Source of the DNA: Halieaceae bacterium
Lineage (GTDB): Bacteria > Pseudomonadota > Gammaproteobacteria > Pseudomonadales > Halieaceae
Assembly (NCBI GenBank): GCA_002683395.1
Contig: NYTG01000071.1
Span: 3,005 to 9,884 of the forward strand
Reading direction: 5' to 3'
Length of the DNA: 6,880 bases
Positions 1 through 6,550 of the stretch are shown here, one piece after another (position 1 is the stretch's first letter; each line of letters starts with the position of its first letter). The notes under the pieces are model-generated. The model was not told the DNA's origin. It was given only the letters and a program-made list of their open reading frames with translations, and made no database searches. Both the position numbers and the translations under genes were made by a program.

Positions 1-614
1 AGAGTTTGTTCAGTTTCAGCGCGCCGCTGCGGATCAAAGCGGGTCTGGGCAACGAATTGCTCGCCAATCCGTTCTGCAATGTCGTCCATCAAGCCGAGTA
101 AACCTTGGCCGGGCAGGATTTGTGTCTCGCCAGCACACGCCACGCCGCGCTCTACCGATACGGATGTGATGCAGGTCTGATGCAGCTGCAGTTCGACATG
201 GGCACAGGATTGACCCGTTGCGCCACCAATCAGTGCGCTACGATGCGTTACCGCGCTGATGTTCACCGGCAGGGTCTGCAAAATACCCAATAACAACGAT
301 AGCTGTGGCGACTCCATTGCGCCCGGGATGACCAGCGTAAGTTCTCCGCCGACGTCGCCCAAAAGGGCCTCCAGATGCGCATGGACTAGGTCAGCGGTGT
401 GCCTCGCAGGACCCAGTGCCGGGCTGAGGTCCTGAGTGGAGAGCCGATGCCAATAGCGGTTATTGATCTCCCGGGGGGCGCGACGCGCTTGCTGCCATGC
501 CGGCTCACCGAATTGATAACGGCCGTCACTGAACCAGACGAATCCGGGCGACCAGGTGTCCAGACCATCGCGCCACAGGCGCAGCGAGGCGTCGTTGCAG
601 TCGAGAAGTTGCAT
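1..614 (-). CDS. Hsp70/actin-fold-like protein, 3' end cut off by window edge
   Basis: A frame opens with ATG at 614 and stays open for 204 codons to the left edge, with no stop in the window. The ATG overlaps the TGA of the channel gene (ATGA). No Shine-Dalgarno is evident, so translation is probably coupled. There is no signal peptide or membrane helix, so the product should be cytoplasmic. Residues 1-15 (MQLLDCNDASLRLW) sit where an actin-fold protein has its first phosphate loop (DxGT-like). Residues 33-58 (YQFGEPAW, then R-x-x-P-R-E-I-N-N-R-Y-W) and 92-98 (LTLVIPG), followed by LLLGIL and a hydrophobic stretch ending at about 130, match the strand and helix order of an Hsp70-like N-terminal lobe. 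Around 140-153 (HVELQLHQTCITSV), where Hsp70s have DLGGGT, the glycines and the Asp are gone. The fold is inferred from pattern only; PilM/GspL-like actin-fold proteins are an alternative. ATP binding is doubtful. Reading frame: very sure; family: moderately sure. Confidence 0.8.
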   Translation of the reverse strand, partial: MQLLDCNDASLRLWRDGLDTWSPGFVWFSDGRYQFGEPAWQQARRAPREINNRYWHRLSTQDLSPALGPARHTADLVHAHLEALLGDVGGELTLVIPGAMESPQLSLLLGILQTLPVNISAVTHRSALIGGATGQSCAHVELQLHQTCITSVSVERGVACAGETQILPGQGLLGLMDDIAERIGEQFVAQTRFDPQRRAETEQT

Positions 615-1417
615 CAGCTGCGGGGTACCGAGAGGTGCCGAAGCAGATGACGGTCGATGTAGCGCTGGGTATTGAGCACTAGCCGCTCTTGCGACAGCTG
701 CAATTGGTGCAGTGCAAACATAATGATGATCGACAACACGAGCGCGACAAAGGTGCTGTTAAAGGCCACTCCGAGGCTGACGGTCACGCCGGAAATGTCG
801 CCTTCAACGGCCTTGTAGGCTTGACCCAGCGCGTCACCGATACCGCGCACGGTGCCGATAAAGCCGATCGACGGGATCGCCCAGGAAATATAACGCACCA
901 TAGACAGTTCCGAGTCGAGACGGTCTGCTTCGATATCGCATTGCTCACGCACCGCATCAGATACCGCCGGAATGCTGCCCGTGGTGGTAAAACGGCTCAG
1001 CGCATTAGCGAGCGCCCGGGGTAGGAGGTAGTCTTGCTCTTCCAGCGCGAGCGCCTCAAGCGAGCGCGATTGCTCGCGCGCATCTCTGGGCAGGATGCTC
1101 GTTCCCTCTGGGATCGCGATGAGCTCGCGGTTCAGCATGTGTCCCTCTGCCCGGGTGCGCGAGGCCTTGAGCCCCATGATCGCCAGTGCCCAGAGCATCA
1201 GAATGAAGCAGGCTTCCTGCTCGTAATCCTTGATGACGATGGCCAGTGATCGATTGCCGGTAGGCGCCTCTCCGGCCGCCTGCTGCGCCGCTTGAACCGC
1301 CAGTTGTGAATCGGCGCTGGGGCGAATCACGCCCACATAAGCCGCGTGCACCAGAATCACGGCGAACAGCAGGGCAAAGACCTGATAGAGGAATTCCGAG
1401 GGTAAACGCAGCTTCAT
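614..1417 (-). CDS. MotA/TolQ/ExbB-family proton channel subunit
   Basis: This 267-residue inner-membrane protein belongs to the family that converts ion flow into work on a periplasmic partner (MotA, TolQ, ExbB). Hydrophobic segments lie at about 9-31, 69-86, 176-198 and 213-236. Positive charges put the N-terminus, the 87-175 loop and the C-terminal tail (237-267) in the cytoplasm, a MotA-like four-helix layout rather than the three helices of ExbB/TolQ. The family signature is clear at 181-194 (IPSIGFIGTVRGIG), with Thr189 in the third helix. The fourth helix carries a polar patch, Asn220-Ser221-Thr222 (VAFNSTFVAL), where channel-lining polar residues are expected. The Glu found at the start of the corresponding ExbB/TolQ helix is not obvious. 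ATG at 1417 is preceded by a strong Shine-Dalgarno. The stop overlaps the next gene's start. No ExbD/TolR/MotB-type partner is encoded in the window, so what it drives is unknown. Gene: certain; family: very sure; ion and partner: open. Confidence 0.93.
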   Translation of the reverse strand: MKLRLPSEFLYQVFALLFAVILVHAAYVGVIRPSADSQLAVQAAQQAAGEAPTGNRSLAIVIKDYEQEACFILMLWALAIMGLKASRTRAEGHMLNRELIAIPEGTSILPRDAREQSRSLEALALEEQDYLLPRALANALSRFTTTGSIPAVSDAVREQCDIEADRLDSELSMVRYISWAIPSIGFIGTVRGIGDALGQAYKAVEGDISGVTVSLGVAFNSTFVALVLSIIIMFALHQLQLSQERLVLNTQRYIDRHLLRHLSVPRS

Positions 1418-1423
1418 AGCGGG

Positions 1424-1428
1424 CTCCT
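1424..1428 (-). promoter_or_regulatory. Shine-Dalgarno of the channel gene
   Basis: The minus strand reads ACAGGAG with AGGAG ending 6 bases before ATG 1417, inside the 18-base gap after the small-protein stop. It is the best ribosome binding site in the window and fixes the start of the channel protein. It suggests the channel is also initiated independently of coupling. Confidence 0.8.
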
Positions 1429-1435
1429 GTCAGGC

Positions 1436-1699
1436 TCAGATATCGACGGGAAAGGACACTGAGAGGTCCTCGGAAATCGATTCGGTCGGTTCATAATCAA
1501 GCGCGCTACCGGGATTGTCAGCCACGGGGCTGTCGGCCACTTTTTCTACAGACTCTGTGGCAGTGTCGGTCTCGGCGGCACTGGTCGGTTCGTCGTTTTC
1601 TGTCGCGTTCTGAGTGCTCGCGCTCGCCGCCACCAAAGCCCAGAGTATCGCGGTAAGGGCCCCCGTCATGCGCCAAGATAAGCCGGGTTTATTCTGCAT
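1436..1699 (-). CDS. small exported acidic protein, about 87 residues, function unknown
   Basis: I do not recognise a named family. From ATG 1699 the product starts MQNKPGLSWRMTGALTAIL: a basic N-region, then a hydrophobic core at about 12-28 ending in A-x-A-type residues (AASAST). That fits a signal peptide cleaved near 26-30, or else a signal anchor. The rest is a low-complexity stretch rich in Asp, Glu, Thr, Ser and Ala (about 30-65), then a more ordered tail ending SISEDLSVSFPVDI. The tail looks like the functional part, perhaps a docking peptide on a disordered tether. An in-frame ATG at 1726 would add nine residues before the basic region. I prefer 1699 because AGGA lies 9 bases upstream and the signal peptide is then N-terminal. 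The start overlaps the end of the PEGA/FGE gene by 11 bases in another frame, and the stop is 18 bases before the channel start, so it belongs to the operon. Confidence 0.75.
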   Translation of the reverse strand: MQNKPGLSWRMTGALTAILWALVAASASTQNATENDEPTSAAETDTATESVEKVADSPVADNPGSALDYEPTESISEDLSVSFPVDI

Positions 1700-3794
1700 A
1701 ACGCGCAATCCTGAATCCGAGATCATCCCGACCCCGCTCCCCGTAATCCCTGAACGTCAGCCGCAGCTCGGACAACCGGCTCAGCGCCCAACTGCCACCT
1801 CGAATAGTGTAGTTGTCGCCTCGCTGCGCGCCCAGTGGATCGATGTAGAGCTGTGCATTGGCGGAGGGAATGCGATAACCGTCGTGTACCCATTCAGCCA
1901 CATTACCACCCATGTCATGCAGTCCGCGATGGTTGGCTGGGAAGCTGCCCACTGGCGCCGACACGACAAACTGATCGGTATAGCCGTTTAGAATTCGGCC
2001 GGTGACCAGCGCCGAGGTGTTATCGGCCACATTGGTAGCAACCGTCGTCGGCGGGAAATCGTTGCCCCAGGCAAAACGTCGCACTAAGTCGCCGTCTACC
2101 CGGGCCGCAAACGCCCACTCTGCTTCGCTCGGCAAACGATAGCCGGTGCTGCTGGGGTTGAAGCCGATGATGATGCCTTGATTCTCGCGATAGAAGGGAG
2201 GCAGACCCTCAAGCCGGCTGAGCCAGTTACAAAAGCTTGCCGCCTGCTGCCAGCTGATACCGGCTACCGGTTGGTGATCGCGATCGAGCGAGTAACTCTC
2301 AATGAGACCTGAGTCGTGCCCCGCTTCGAATTGTCGAAACTGGGCGTTGGTTGTCTCAGTGCTGGCGATGTAGAAGGCGCGCCGCAATTCGACGGGGTGT
2401 TCTACCTCATTGGCGCGCCGTCCCGGGTCGCGGCGGGAAGCCCCCATCGTGAAGGGGTTTTGCGTCTCGGTAGCCGGATCAACGAGCACCAGCGTTTGGC
2501 CCAATGGGGTAGTCACGGTGGCCGTCATAGCCGCTTTACGCGCGGCGGCCTCGGTGAGCAGCGTCGCGGCAATCTGTTGCGGGAGACCGGGTTTAGGCAG
2601 CACCTCGGTCTCGAACGTCGCGTAGCCCGGGAGTCGTACTTCGACGCGCTGCGGTACCGCTGGTAATGAGAGCGTTTGGCTTCCGGTGCCCATTGCCTCG
2701 CCATTAATGAAGACTTCGGCTTCAGTGGGTTCAATGGCAAAGCGGACCTCGCCCAGTTCGGGCTCCAAGGTCACCGCACGGCGGGTTGTCTCGCCCCGTT
2801 TCAGTGTCAGCGAGAGACTGGCGGCGCGGTATCCGGCTTTAGAGAGGCTGATGCCGTGGCGCTCGCCGGGACTGAGCGGCAATATCAGCGGAGTCAGTCC
2901 GACAAAGGTGTTGTCGACGGTCACCCCTGCGCCCGCCGGCGTGCTGGTCAAAGTGAGCGTGGCATCTGCGGGTATGAGGGTGATAGCGCCGAGGTCCTGG
3001 TCGATACCGGCCACGATGTTCAATGTAACGGTAGTGGGCATGAAGCCCGCAGCATTGAGCGTCAGGTCATGGTTGCCCGAGAGAACCGATACCCCTTCGG
3101 CAGTGATCTCTGCGAGCTCACCGTCTACGCTGGCGATGACGGTTGGCGGTGTGGCACTGAAGCGCACCTGAGCCCAGTCGGGCACGAGCGCAATATCGAC
3201 GCTCTGGCTCTGGTTGCGACCGGTCACCTCGAGTTGTCCTTGCCACGGCTGGTAGCGGGGTTGTTCGGTGCTCAGGGCATAGCTGCCCGCTTCGAGTACC
3301 AACTCGGTTAACGGCGCGTTCCCCAGTGACAGTCCATCCAGCGCAATGGCCGCGCCTTCGGGTTGAGTTGTGATACTCACGGTTCCCGGGAGGGGTGCCA
3401 GGCGAATATCCAGCTGCTGCGTATCGGCATTGCCCACGGTGATGGTTTGCTCGTAGGGGTGATAACCCTCGGCAACAATAGAGAGGACATGCTTGCCCGG
3501 TCGCACGAGCAGGCGATCACCAAAAGACCAGTTCAGACCGCTGAGAGAAAACTCTGTTTCGGCCTCGGCCTCGATATTCAGGGTCAGTGAGCGTGCGGTA
3601 AACAAGAAGAAAAGCAGGGCAGCGATCAACACTCCGGCACCCGCCAAACCAATCTGGGCGAGGCTGACACGCTTTTTCTGATCTGCCGCTTGAGCCAGAG
3701 GCTCGAAGGTCGCTGCACTGAGCTGCTCGCTCGTGGGCGCACTGCCGGCTGGTGCAAAGGCGTCGGGCGTCAGCTTAGTGTCGTTGTCAGTCAT
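1689..3794 (-). CDS. membrane-anchored PEGA-repeat protein with degenerate FGE/SUMF1 domain
   Basis: This 701-residue protein has a short cytoplasmic N-terminus (1-42), one membrane helix (about 46-66, followed by TAR), and a large periplasmic part. Residues 68-414 form about five PEGA-type beta units of roughly 70 residues; a literal PEGA occurs at 145-148 and related PAGA at 286-289. Residues about 430-701 are an FGE-sulfatase (SUMF1) fold: FTMGASRRDPGRR at 448-460, FYIASTETTNAQF at 474-486, ISWQQAASFCNWLS at 513-526, GYRLPSEAEWAFAAR at 551-565, GLHDMGGNVAEWV at 624-636, IRGGSW at 664-669 and DLGFRIAR at 691-698. True FGEs have two copper-binding catalytic cysteines after GGSW. Here that segment has none, and the only cysteine is Cys522, so oxidation of sulfatase cysteine is not expected. 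A binding or scaffold role in the periplasm is inferred. ATG 3794 follows the previous stop by 9 bases with only a weak GAG ahead. Domain calls: very sure; role: inferred. Confidence 0.93.
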   Translation of the reverse strand: MTDNDTKLTPDAFAPAGSAPTSEQLSAATFEPLAQAADQKKRVSLAQIGLAGAGVLIAALLFFLFTARSLTLNIEAEAETEFSLSGLNWSFGDRLLVRPGKHVLSIVAEGYHPYEQTITVGNADTQQLDIRLAPLPGTVSITTQPEGAAIALDGLSLGNAPLTELVLEAGSYALSTEQPRYQPWQGQLEVTGRNQSQSVDIALVPDWAQVRFSATPPTVIASVDGELAEITAEGVSVLSGNHDLTLNAAGFMPTTVTLNIVAGIDQDLGAITLIPADATLTLTSTPAGAGVTVDNTFVGLTPLILPLSPGERHGISLSKAGYRAASLSLTLKRGETTRRAVTLEPELGEVRFAIEPTEAEVFINGEAMGTGSQTLSLPAVPQRVEVRLPGYATFETEVLPKPGLPQQIAATLLTEAAARKAAMTATVTTPLGQTLVLVDPATETQNPFTMGASRRDPGRRANEVEHPVELRRAFYIASTETTNAQFRQFEAGHDSGLIESYSLDRDHQPVAGISWQQAASFCNWLSRLEGLPPFYRENQGIIIGFNPSSTGYRLPSEAEWAFAARVDGDLVRRFAWGNDFPPTTVATNVADNTSALVTGRILNGYTDQFVVSAPVGSFPANHRGLHDMGGNVAEWVHDGYRIPSANAQLYIDPLGAQRGDNYTIRGGSWALSRLSELRLTFRDYGERGRDDLGFRIARYAE
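1709..1712 (-). promoter_or_regulatory. Shine-Dalgarno deciding the small-protein start
   Basis: AGGA on the minus strand lies 9 bases before ATG 1699, within the last codons of the upstream PEGA/FGE gene. It supports ATG 1699 over the in-frame ATG 1726. The latter also has a GGGGAG-like purine run, about 10 bases upstream, so the choice is not absolute. Confidence 0.5.
2553..3593 (-). repeat. five tandem PEGA-type protein repeats
   Basis: This covers residues 68-414 of the 701-residue protein. Units run at about 68-135, 137-205, 207-275, 277-345 and 347-414. Each has a strand with a P-x-A/G-x-V/A turn, a loop, an L-x-P/A-G-x-x-x-L/V segment, a G-Y/F motif (AEGYHPY, AAGFMPT, KAGYRAA, LPGYATF; degenerate PRYQPW in unit 2) and a closing strand. 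Unit 1 is the most diverged at its start. The repeat is visible in protein only; the DNA of the units has drifted apart, so this is an old duplication. PEGA domains are generally extracytoplasmic beta modules with binding or structural roles. Confidence 0.8.
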
Positions 3795-3803
3795 CGCGTT
3801 CGC

Positions 3804-5333
3804 TCAAATCGGCTCAACACAGCGTACCTCGACGGCATTGCGTTGATTGGGCCGAACCTCAAATTTTACTCTGACGTCGCGATACCCGTTACGGATACCC
3901 ACCGCTGTATAGAGGCCGGGTCGCAGGGAGAGCGTTTGCTCGGCGAGGGTGCCCAGTCGCTTTACCCGCAGTAGCGTGACGTCGGTGAGGCCATCTGAGG
4001 TCATCGTGACTGACACGGGGGTGCTGGCGTAGGTAATCGTTTCCTGTGCGCGCGCGATCTGTGAGGTCAGTCGCGAGCCTGGGTTCACAATCATCATGGC
4101 TTCGGCGAGGCTTTCCTGCGCGAGGCGCATAATGCGCGCGTCAATCAGACGGTCCCGCTCTTCCGGGATTTTTTCCAAGCGAGTATCGAGGTCCGCCCGC
4201 GGCATCGCCCTTACTGTGCCCTCCGTTGCAAACAGCATTAATGCATCGATCTCGAGCGCCTGTTCATACAGCGCCACCGCATCTGCCCAGCGTTCTTCTC
4301 CCTCGGCCTGCATGCCGCTTTCTTTGAGACGAAGCAGTGTGCTCTGGGTGCGCGCCTGATCGACCTCTGCCAGCGCTGAGGCGGGCTCGGGTGCGCCGGG
4401 TATGAGCCGCGCAGCGTTGCGAAACTGCGTTTCTGCCTGATCAAAACCCTGCGCAGCCAGTGCACCATAGCCGGCCGTCATGGCCACGGTAAATCGTTCC
4501 TGAGTCAGCGCGGATTCCAGCTCGGCGAGTCGCGCTTTGGCGCGCTTGTGTGCCGGGTCGGCCCGAGTCGCCTCGGTGGCAGCGGCAACGGCTTCAGTAA
4601 GCCGCCCGTCTTTCTCAGCGGTCTCTGCGGCCTCTAGCGCGACCACCACATCGAGCAGCGCTCCAATGCGATCTTCGAGTGTGATGAGCCGGATATCCGC
4701 AGGCGCCATTTGGGCAAGATCAGCGAAGCCCGCCTGAGCGGCGAGGACCTCACCGACTTCAATCGCCGATGTAACCGACGCATGAAGGGTTTCAATGCGC
4801 TCGGGTAGGCTGGCTTCCAGAGCAAGCAGCTGGTCGAGGGCATCCTGGTACTGCGCAGTTGCTGCCATAAAATCACGCTCGCGATACGCGGTATCGCCTG
4901 CGGCGGCTTTGCCAAGCGCCTCGCTGTAGGCGGGCTCCCCCCAACTGACAGCGCCACGCTCGGCTAGTGATTCCTGAAGTGTGAGTAGCGCCTGCAGTAC
5001 CTCCTGAGCCTCCCGCCTTAAGGCGCTTTCCTGTGCCTCGGCGAAGGGACTTCGGCTGCTGCCGTTCTCGCCAGCCGGGTTTATCGCTGCAGTGGCGCCG
5101 CCCGCTACCGGGGTATCTCGCAAAGTGGTCGTGGCAACGGGTTCGGTATCGCCGGGCGTAACGAGTCGTGGCAATACAAAGAACACGAAGATGAGTAACA
5201 GGGCCGCGGTGGCGAGGGCGATCAACACCGCGCGAGATTGCGGACCCTTTTCAGCCGAAGCAGTCGACTCACTCGCAGTCGGCGCGGGCTCGAAACTGGT
5301 GGCGGAGAGGGGCTGCTCTGTCTGGTCGGTCAC
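3804..5333 (-). CDS. single-pass membrane protein with TPR-like periplasmic region and C-terminal PEGA-like unit
   Basis: This 509-residue protein starts with GTG at 5333, overlapping the lipoprotein stop by 4 bases (GTGA). AGGA stands only 3 bases ahead, so coupled translation is likely. Residues 1-33 should be cytoplasmic and 34-56 form one membrane helix (AVLIALATAALLLIF onward). A Pro/Gly/Thr-rich linker follows to about 97. Residues 98-432 are almost all helical, with TPR-like pairs visible near 146-177, 236-273, 288-327 and 336-376 (for example WADAVALYEQALEID). Such superhelices usually hold protein partners. The end, about 434-505, is a PEGA-like beta unit (STPVSVTMTSDG, then LSLRPGLYTAVGIRNGY), a module shared with the next gene's product. 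The only cysteine is Cys505 near the C-terminus. The N-terminal LSATSFEP closely resembles LSAATFEP in the PEGA/FGE protein, pointing to a common cytoplasmic partner. I know no named family for the whole protein. Confidence 0.9.
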   Translation of the reverse strand: MTDQTEQPLSATSFEPAPTASESTASAEKGPQSRAVLIALATAALLLIFVFFVLPRLVTPGDTEPVATTTLRDTPVAGGATAAINPAGENGSSRSPFAEAQESALRREAQEVLQALLTLQESLAERGAVSWGEPAYSEALGKAAAGDTAYRERDFMAATAQYQDALDQLLALEASLPERIETLHASVTSAIEVGEVLAAQAGFADLAQMAPADIRLITLEDRIGALLDVVVALEAAETAEKDGRLTEAVAAATEATRADPAHKRAKARLAELESALTQERFTVAMTAGYGALAAQGFDQAETQFRNAARLIPGAPEPASALAEVDQARTQSTLLRLKESGMQAEGEERWADAVALYEQALEIDALMLFATEGTVRAMPRADLDTRLEKIPEERDRLIDARIMRLAQESLAEAMMIVNPGSRLTSQIARAQETITYASTPVSVTMTSDGLTDVTLLRVKRLGTLAEQTLSLRPGLYTAVGIRNGYRDVRVKFEVRPNQRNAVEVRCVEPI

Positions 5334-6550
5334 GAGTCCTGCGTGTCAGGCGTCGGGGGGACGTTATCTGCCGGCGCGGAAGGGGGCTCCAGCGCGGCGA
5401 GTTCAGCAGCATAAATATCGGCCAGCAGCTCGCGCCATTGATCGTACTGGTCTTCGACATTACCGCTCAGTCGGACCGTGCGGTCCTCTAGTTCGATGAC
5501 TCTGGGTGTGATCTCGGCGTCCAACGATTGCCCGAGTTCCTCCAGCGCCAGAGAGTGAATATTGGATTCGGCGCGCTTTTCAAGGCCGCGCTTCAGCAGC
5601 GCTCCGCCGCCGATCACGCCGACTGTTCCGGCGCTCCGCGCAGTGCGGTTGCCCGACGATTGCGCGAGAACCCCAGCGATGATCGCTGCACCTCCGGCAA
5701 TCATCTCTCTTTGAGATTCAGCCTCGAGTTCACGCAGCGCGACGGTCTCTTCGTAGCTGGCTTTGCGCCACTCCTGATAGGGCGCATACATATTTTCCGC
5801 GAAGCCGGTGTAATGGCCCTGTAGGGTGTCGACAAACACGTAATGTCGCTGCCGCAGACCGCGAATGCGACCCAGCATGGGATCATCCTCTGCCGGTAAC
5901 CTGCGCAAGCTGATATGCCCCGATGCATCTTCCTCCAGGTAATCCGCGAAGGCGCCGTTGGCAAAATCCCGGGCGAAGCGCATTTCGGCCACCTGTCGAA
6001 TGGCTATCCGATCTTCGGCCGGCAGCCGGTCGAACAGGGCGAGCATGTCGTTGGCGATCATGCGATATACCGCAAGGAAGGGGTCCTGCTTGACCCGCGT
6101 GCCCTGCTCGTAAGCGTAACGGCTGGTAATACCTTGATAGCGTTTATCGAGCCAAAGGGTCCCGTGCGCGTCACTGACCAAAATCTTGATTTCCAGTGCC
6201 TCGCCATCCGATTGGAGAATCGTGCCGCGCACTAACAGATCAGAGAACTGGCGATCGTCCGGCACGACCCTGACTGCACCCCACCCGCCCTGTTCGGTCA
6301 GGACCTCGGCGAGTTCGGCCGCCATAAAGGTAGCCTCTGCTTTTCGCACCTCCGGATAAACTTGCTCCTCGTCTTCGACGCTGCTGATACCCGGGTCCAG
6401 AATGACCACACCCACGTCCAGCAGTTCCGCTTCGGGCGTCAAGGTGTTGGGGGCGTCAAGCACGGGAACAGAGGTTGATTTAACCGTTTCCGATACGCAG
6501 CCGGTGATCAGCGCCAGCCCCACAGCGAGTGAAAAAAGCAGGCGGATCAC
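5330..6550 (-). CDS. predicted outer-membrane lipoprotein with glycine-rich central segment
   Basis: This 406-residue protein starts with GTG at 6550, overlapping the upstream stop by 4 bases; GAGGAG lies 8 bases ahead, so the start is well supported. The N-terminus MIRLLFSLAVGLALITGC is a lipoprotein signal with lipobox L-I-T-G-Cys18. The next residue is Val rather than Asp, which favours Lol transport to the outer membrane. Residues about 42-150 alternate strands and helices (LDVGVVILDPGI; FMAAELAEVLTEQ; DLLVRGTILQSDG; LEIKILVSDAHGTLWLDKRY). This is loosely like the small alpha/beta domains of TolB-N or CsgG-type periplasmic proteins, a weak resemblance only. A helical middle contains aromatic-rich HYVFVDTLQGHYTGF at 236-250. 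Residues 284-320 form a Gly/Ala-rich stretch (IAGGAAIIAGVLAQ, GTVGVIGGGALL) like a glycine zipper, possibly membrane-inserting or oligomerising. Helices follow, then a disordered Pro-rich tail. It is probably the outer-membrane end of the assembly. No named family recognised. Confidence 0.9.
   Translation of the reverse strand: MIRLLFSLAVGLALITGCVSETVKSTSVPVLDAPNTLTPEAELLDVGVVILDPGISSVEDEEQVYPEVRKAEATFMAAELAEVLTEQGGWGAVRVVPDDRQFSDLLVRGTILQSDGEALEIKILVSDAHGTLWLDKRYQGITSRYAYEQGTRVKQDPFLAVYRMIANDMLALFDRLPAEDRIAIRQVAEMRFARDFANGAFADYLEEDASGHISLRRLPAEDDPMLGRIRGLRQRHYVFVDTLQGHYTGFAENMYAPYQEWRKASYEETVALRELEAESQREMIAGGAAIIAGVLAQSSGNRTARSAGTVGVIGGGALLKRGLEKRAESNIHSLALEELGQSLDAEITPRVIELEDRTVRLSGNVEDQYDQWRELLADIYAAELAALEPPSAPADNVPPTPDTQDS
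5337..5340 (-). promoter_or_regulatory. closely spaced Shine-Dalgarno at the GTG start of the TPR-like gene
   Basis: AGGA ends only 3 bases before GTG 5333, inside the last codons of the lipoprotein gene. Such close spacing is poor for independent initiation. With the GTGA overlap it suggests that ribosomes finishing the lipoprotein restart on the next gene. Confidence 0.45.

Noticed and set aside
105..650. Plus-strand frames at 105-293 and 399-650, and a minus-strand frame at 386-568
   Set aside because: The minus-strand frame from ATG 614 runs unbroken through the region with an Hsp70-like pattern and an overlapping start, so these are shadow frames.
689..1249. Plus-strand frames at 689-1024 and 1034-1249
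   Set aside because: They are antisense to the channel gene, whose membrane helices and family motif settle the coding strand.
614..1417. Tol-Pal, Ton or Zorya system
   Set aside because: There is no TolR/ExbD, TolA/TonB, Pal, OmpA-like ZorB, helicase or nuclease gene, and the neighbours do not match any of those loci.
1418..1435. Intergenic terminator or internal promoter between the small-protein and channel genes
   Set aside because: Only 18 bases are available. They hold a ribosome binding site, with no hairpin plus T-run and no room for a -35/-10 pair outside coding sequence.
1700..1726. Longer start for the small exported protein at ATG 1726
   Set aside because: It would put nine extra residues with acidic character before the basic signal-peptide region and lengthen the overlap with the upstream gene. 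ATG 1699 has AGGA at good spacing.
1692..2507. Annotation as an active sulfatase-modifying (formylglycine-generating) enzyme
   Set aside because: The two catalytic cysteines are absent and no sulfatase gene is in the window.
2676..3311. Plus-strand open frame of 211 codons, with a second one at 2686-3171
   Set aside because: Both lie antisense to the PEGA repeats of a convincing gene. Their translations show no domain or hydrophobic pattern, and long antisense frames are common in GC-rich genes.
5092..5499. Plus-strand open frame of 135 codons across the lipoprotein/TPR-like junction
   Set aside because: It is antisense to two genes with a clear lipobox and membrane helix, and its composition is typical of a reversed GC-rich gene.
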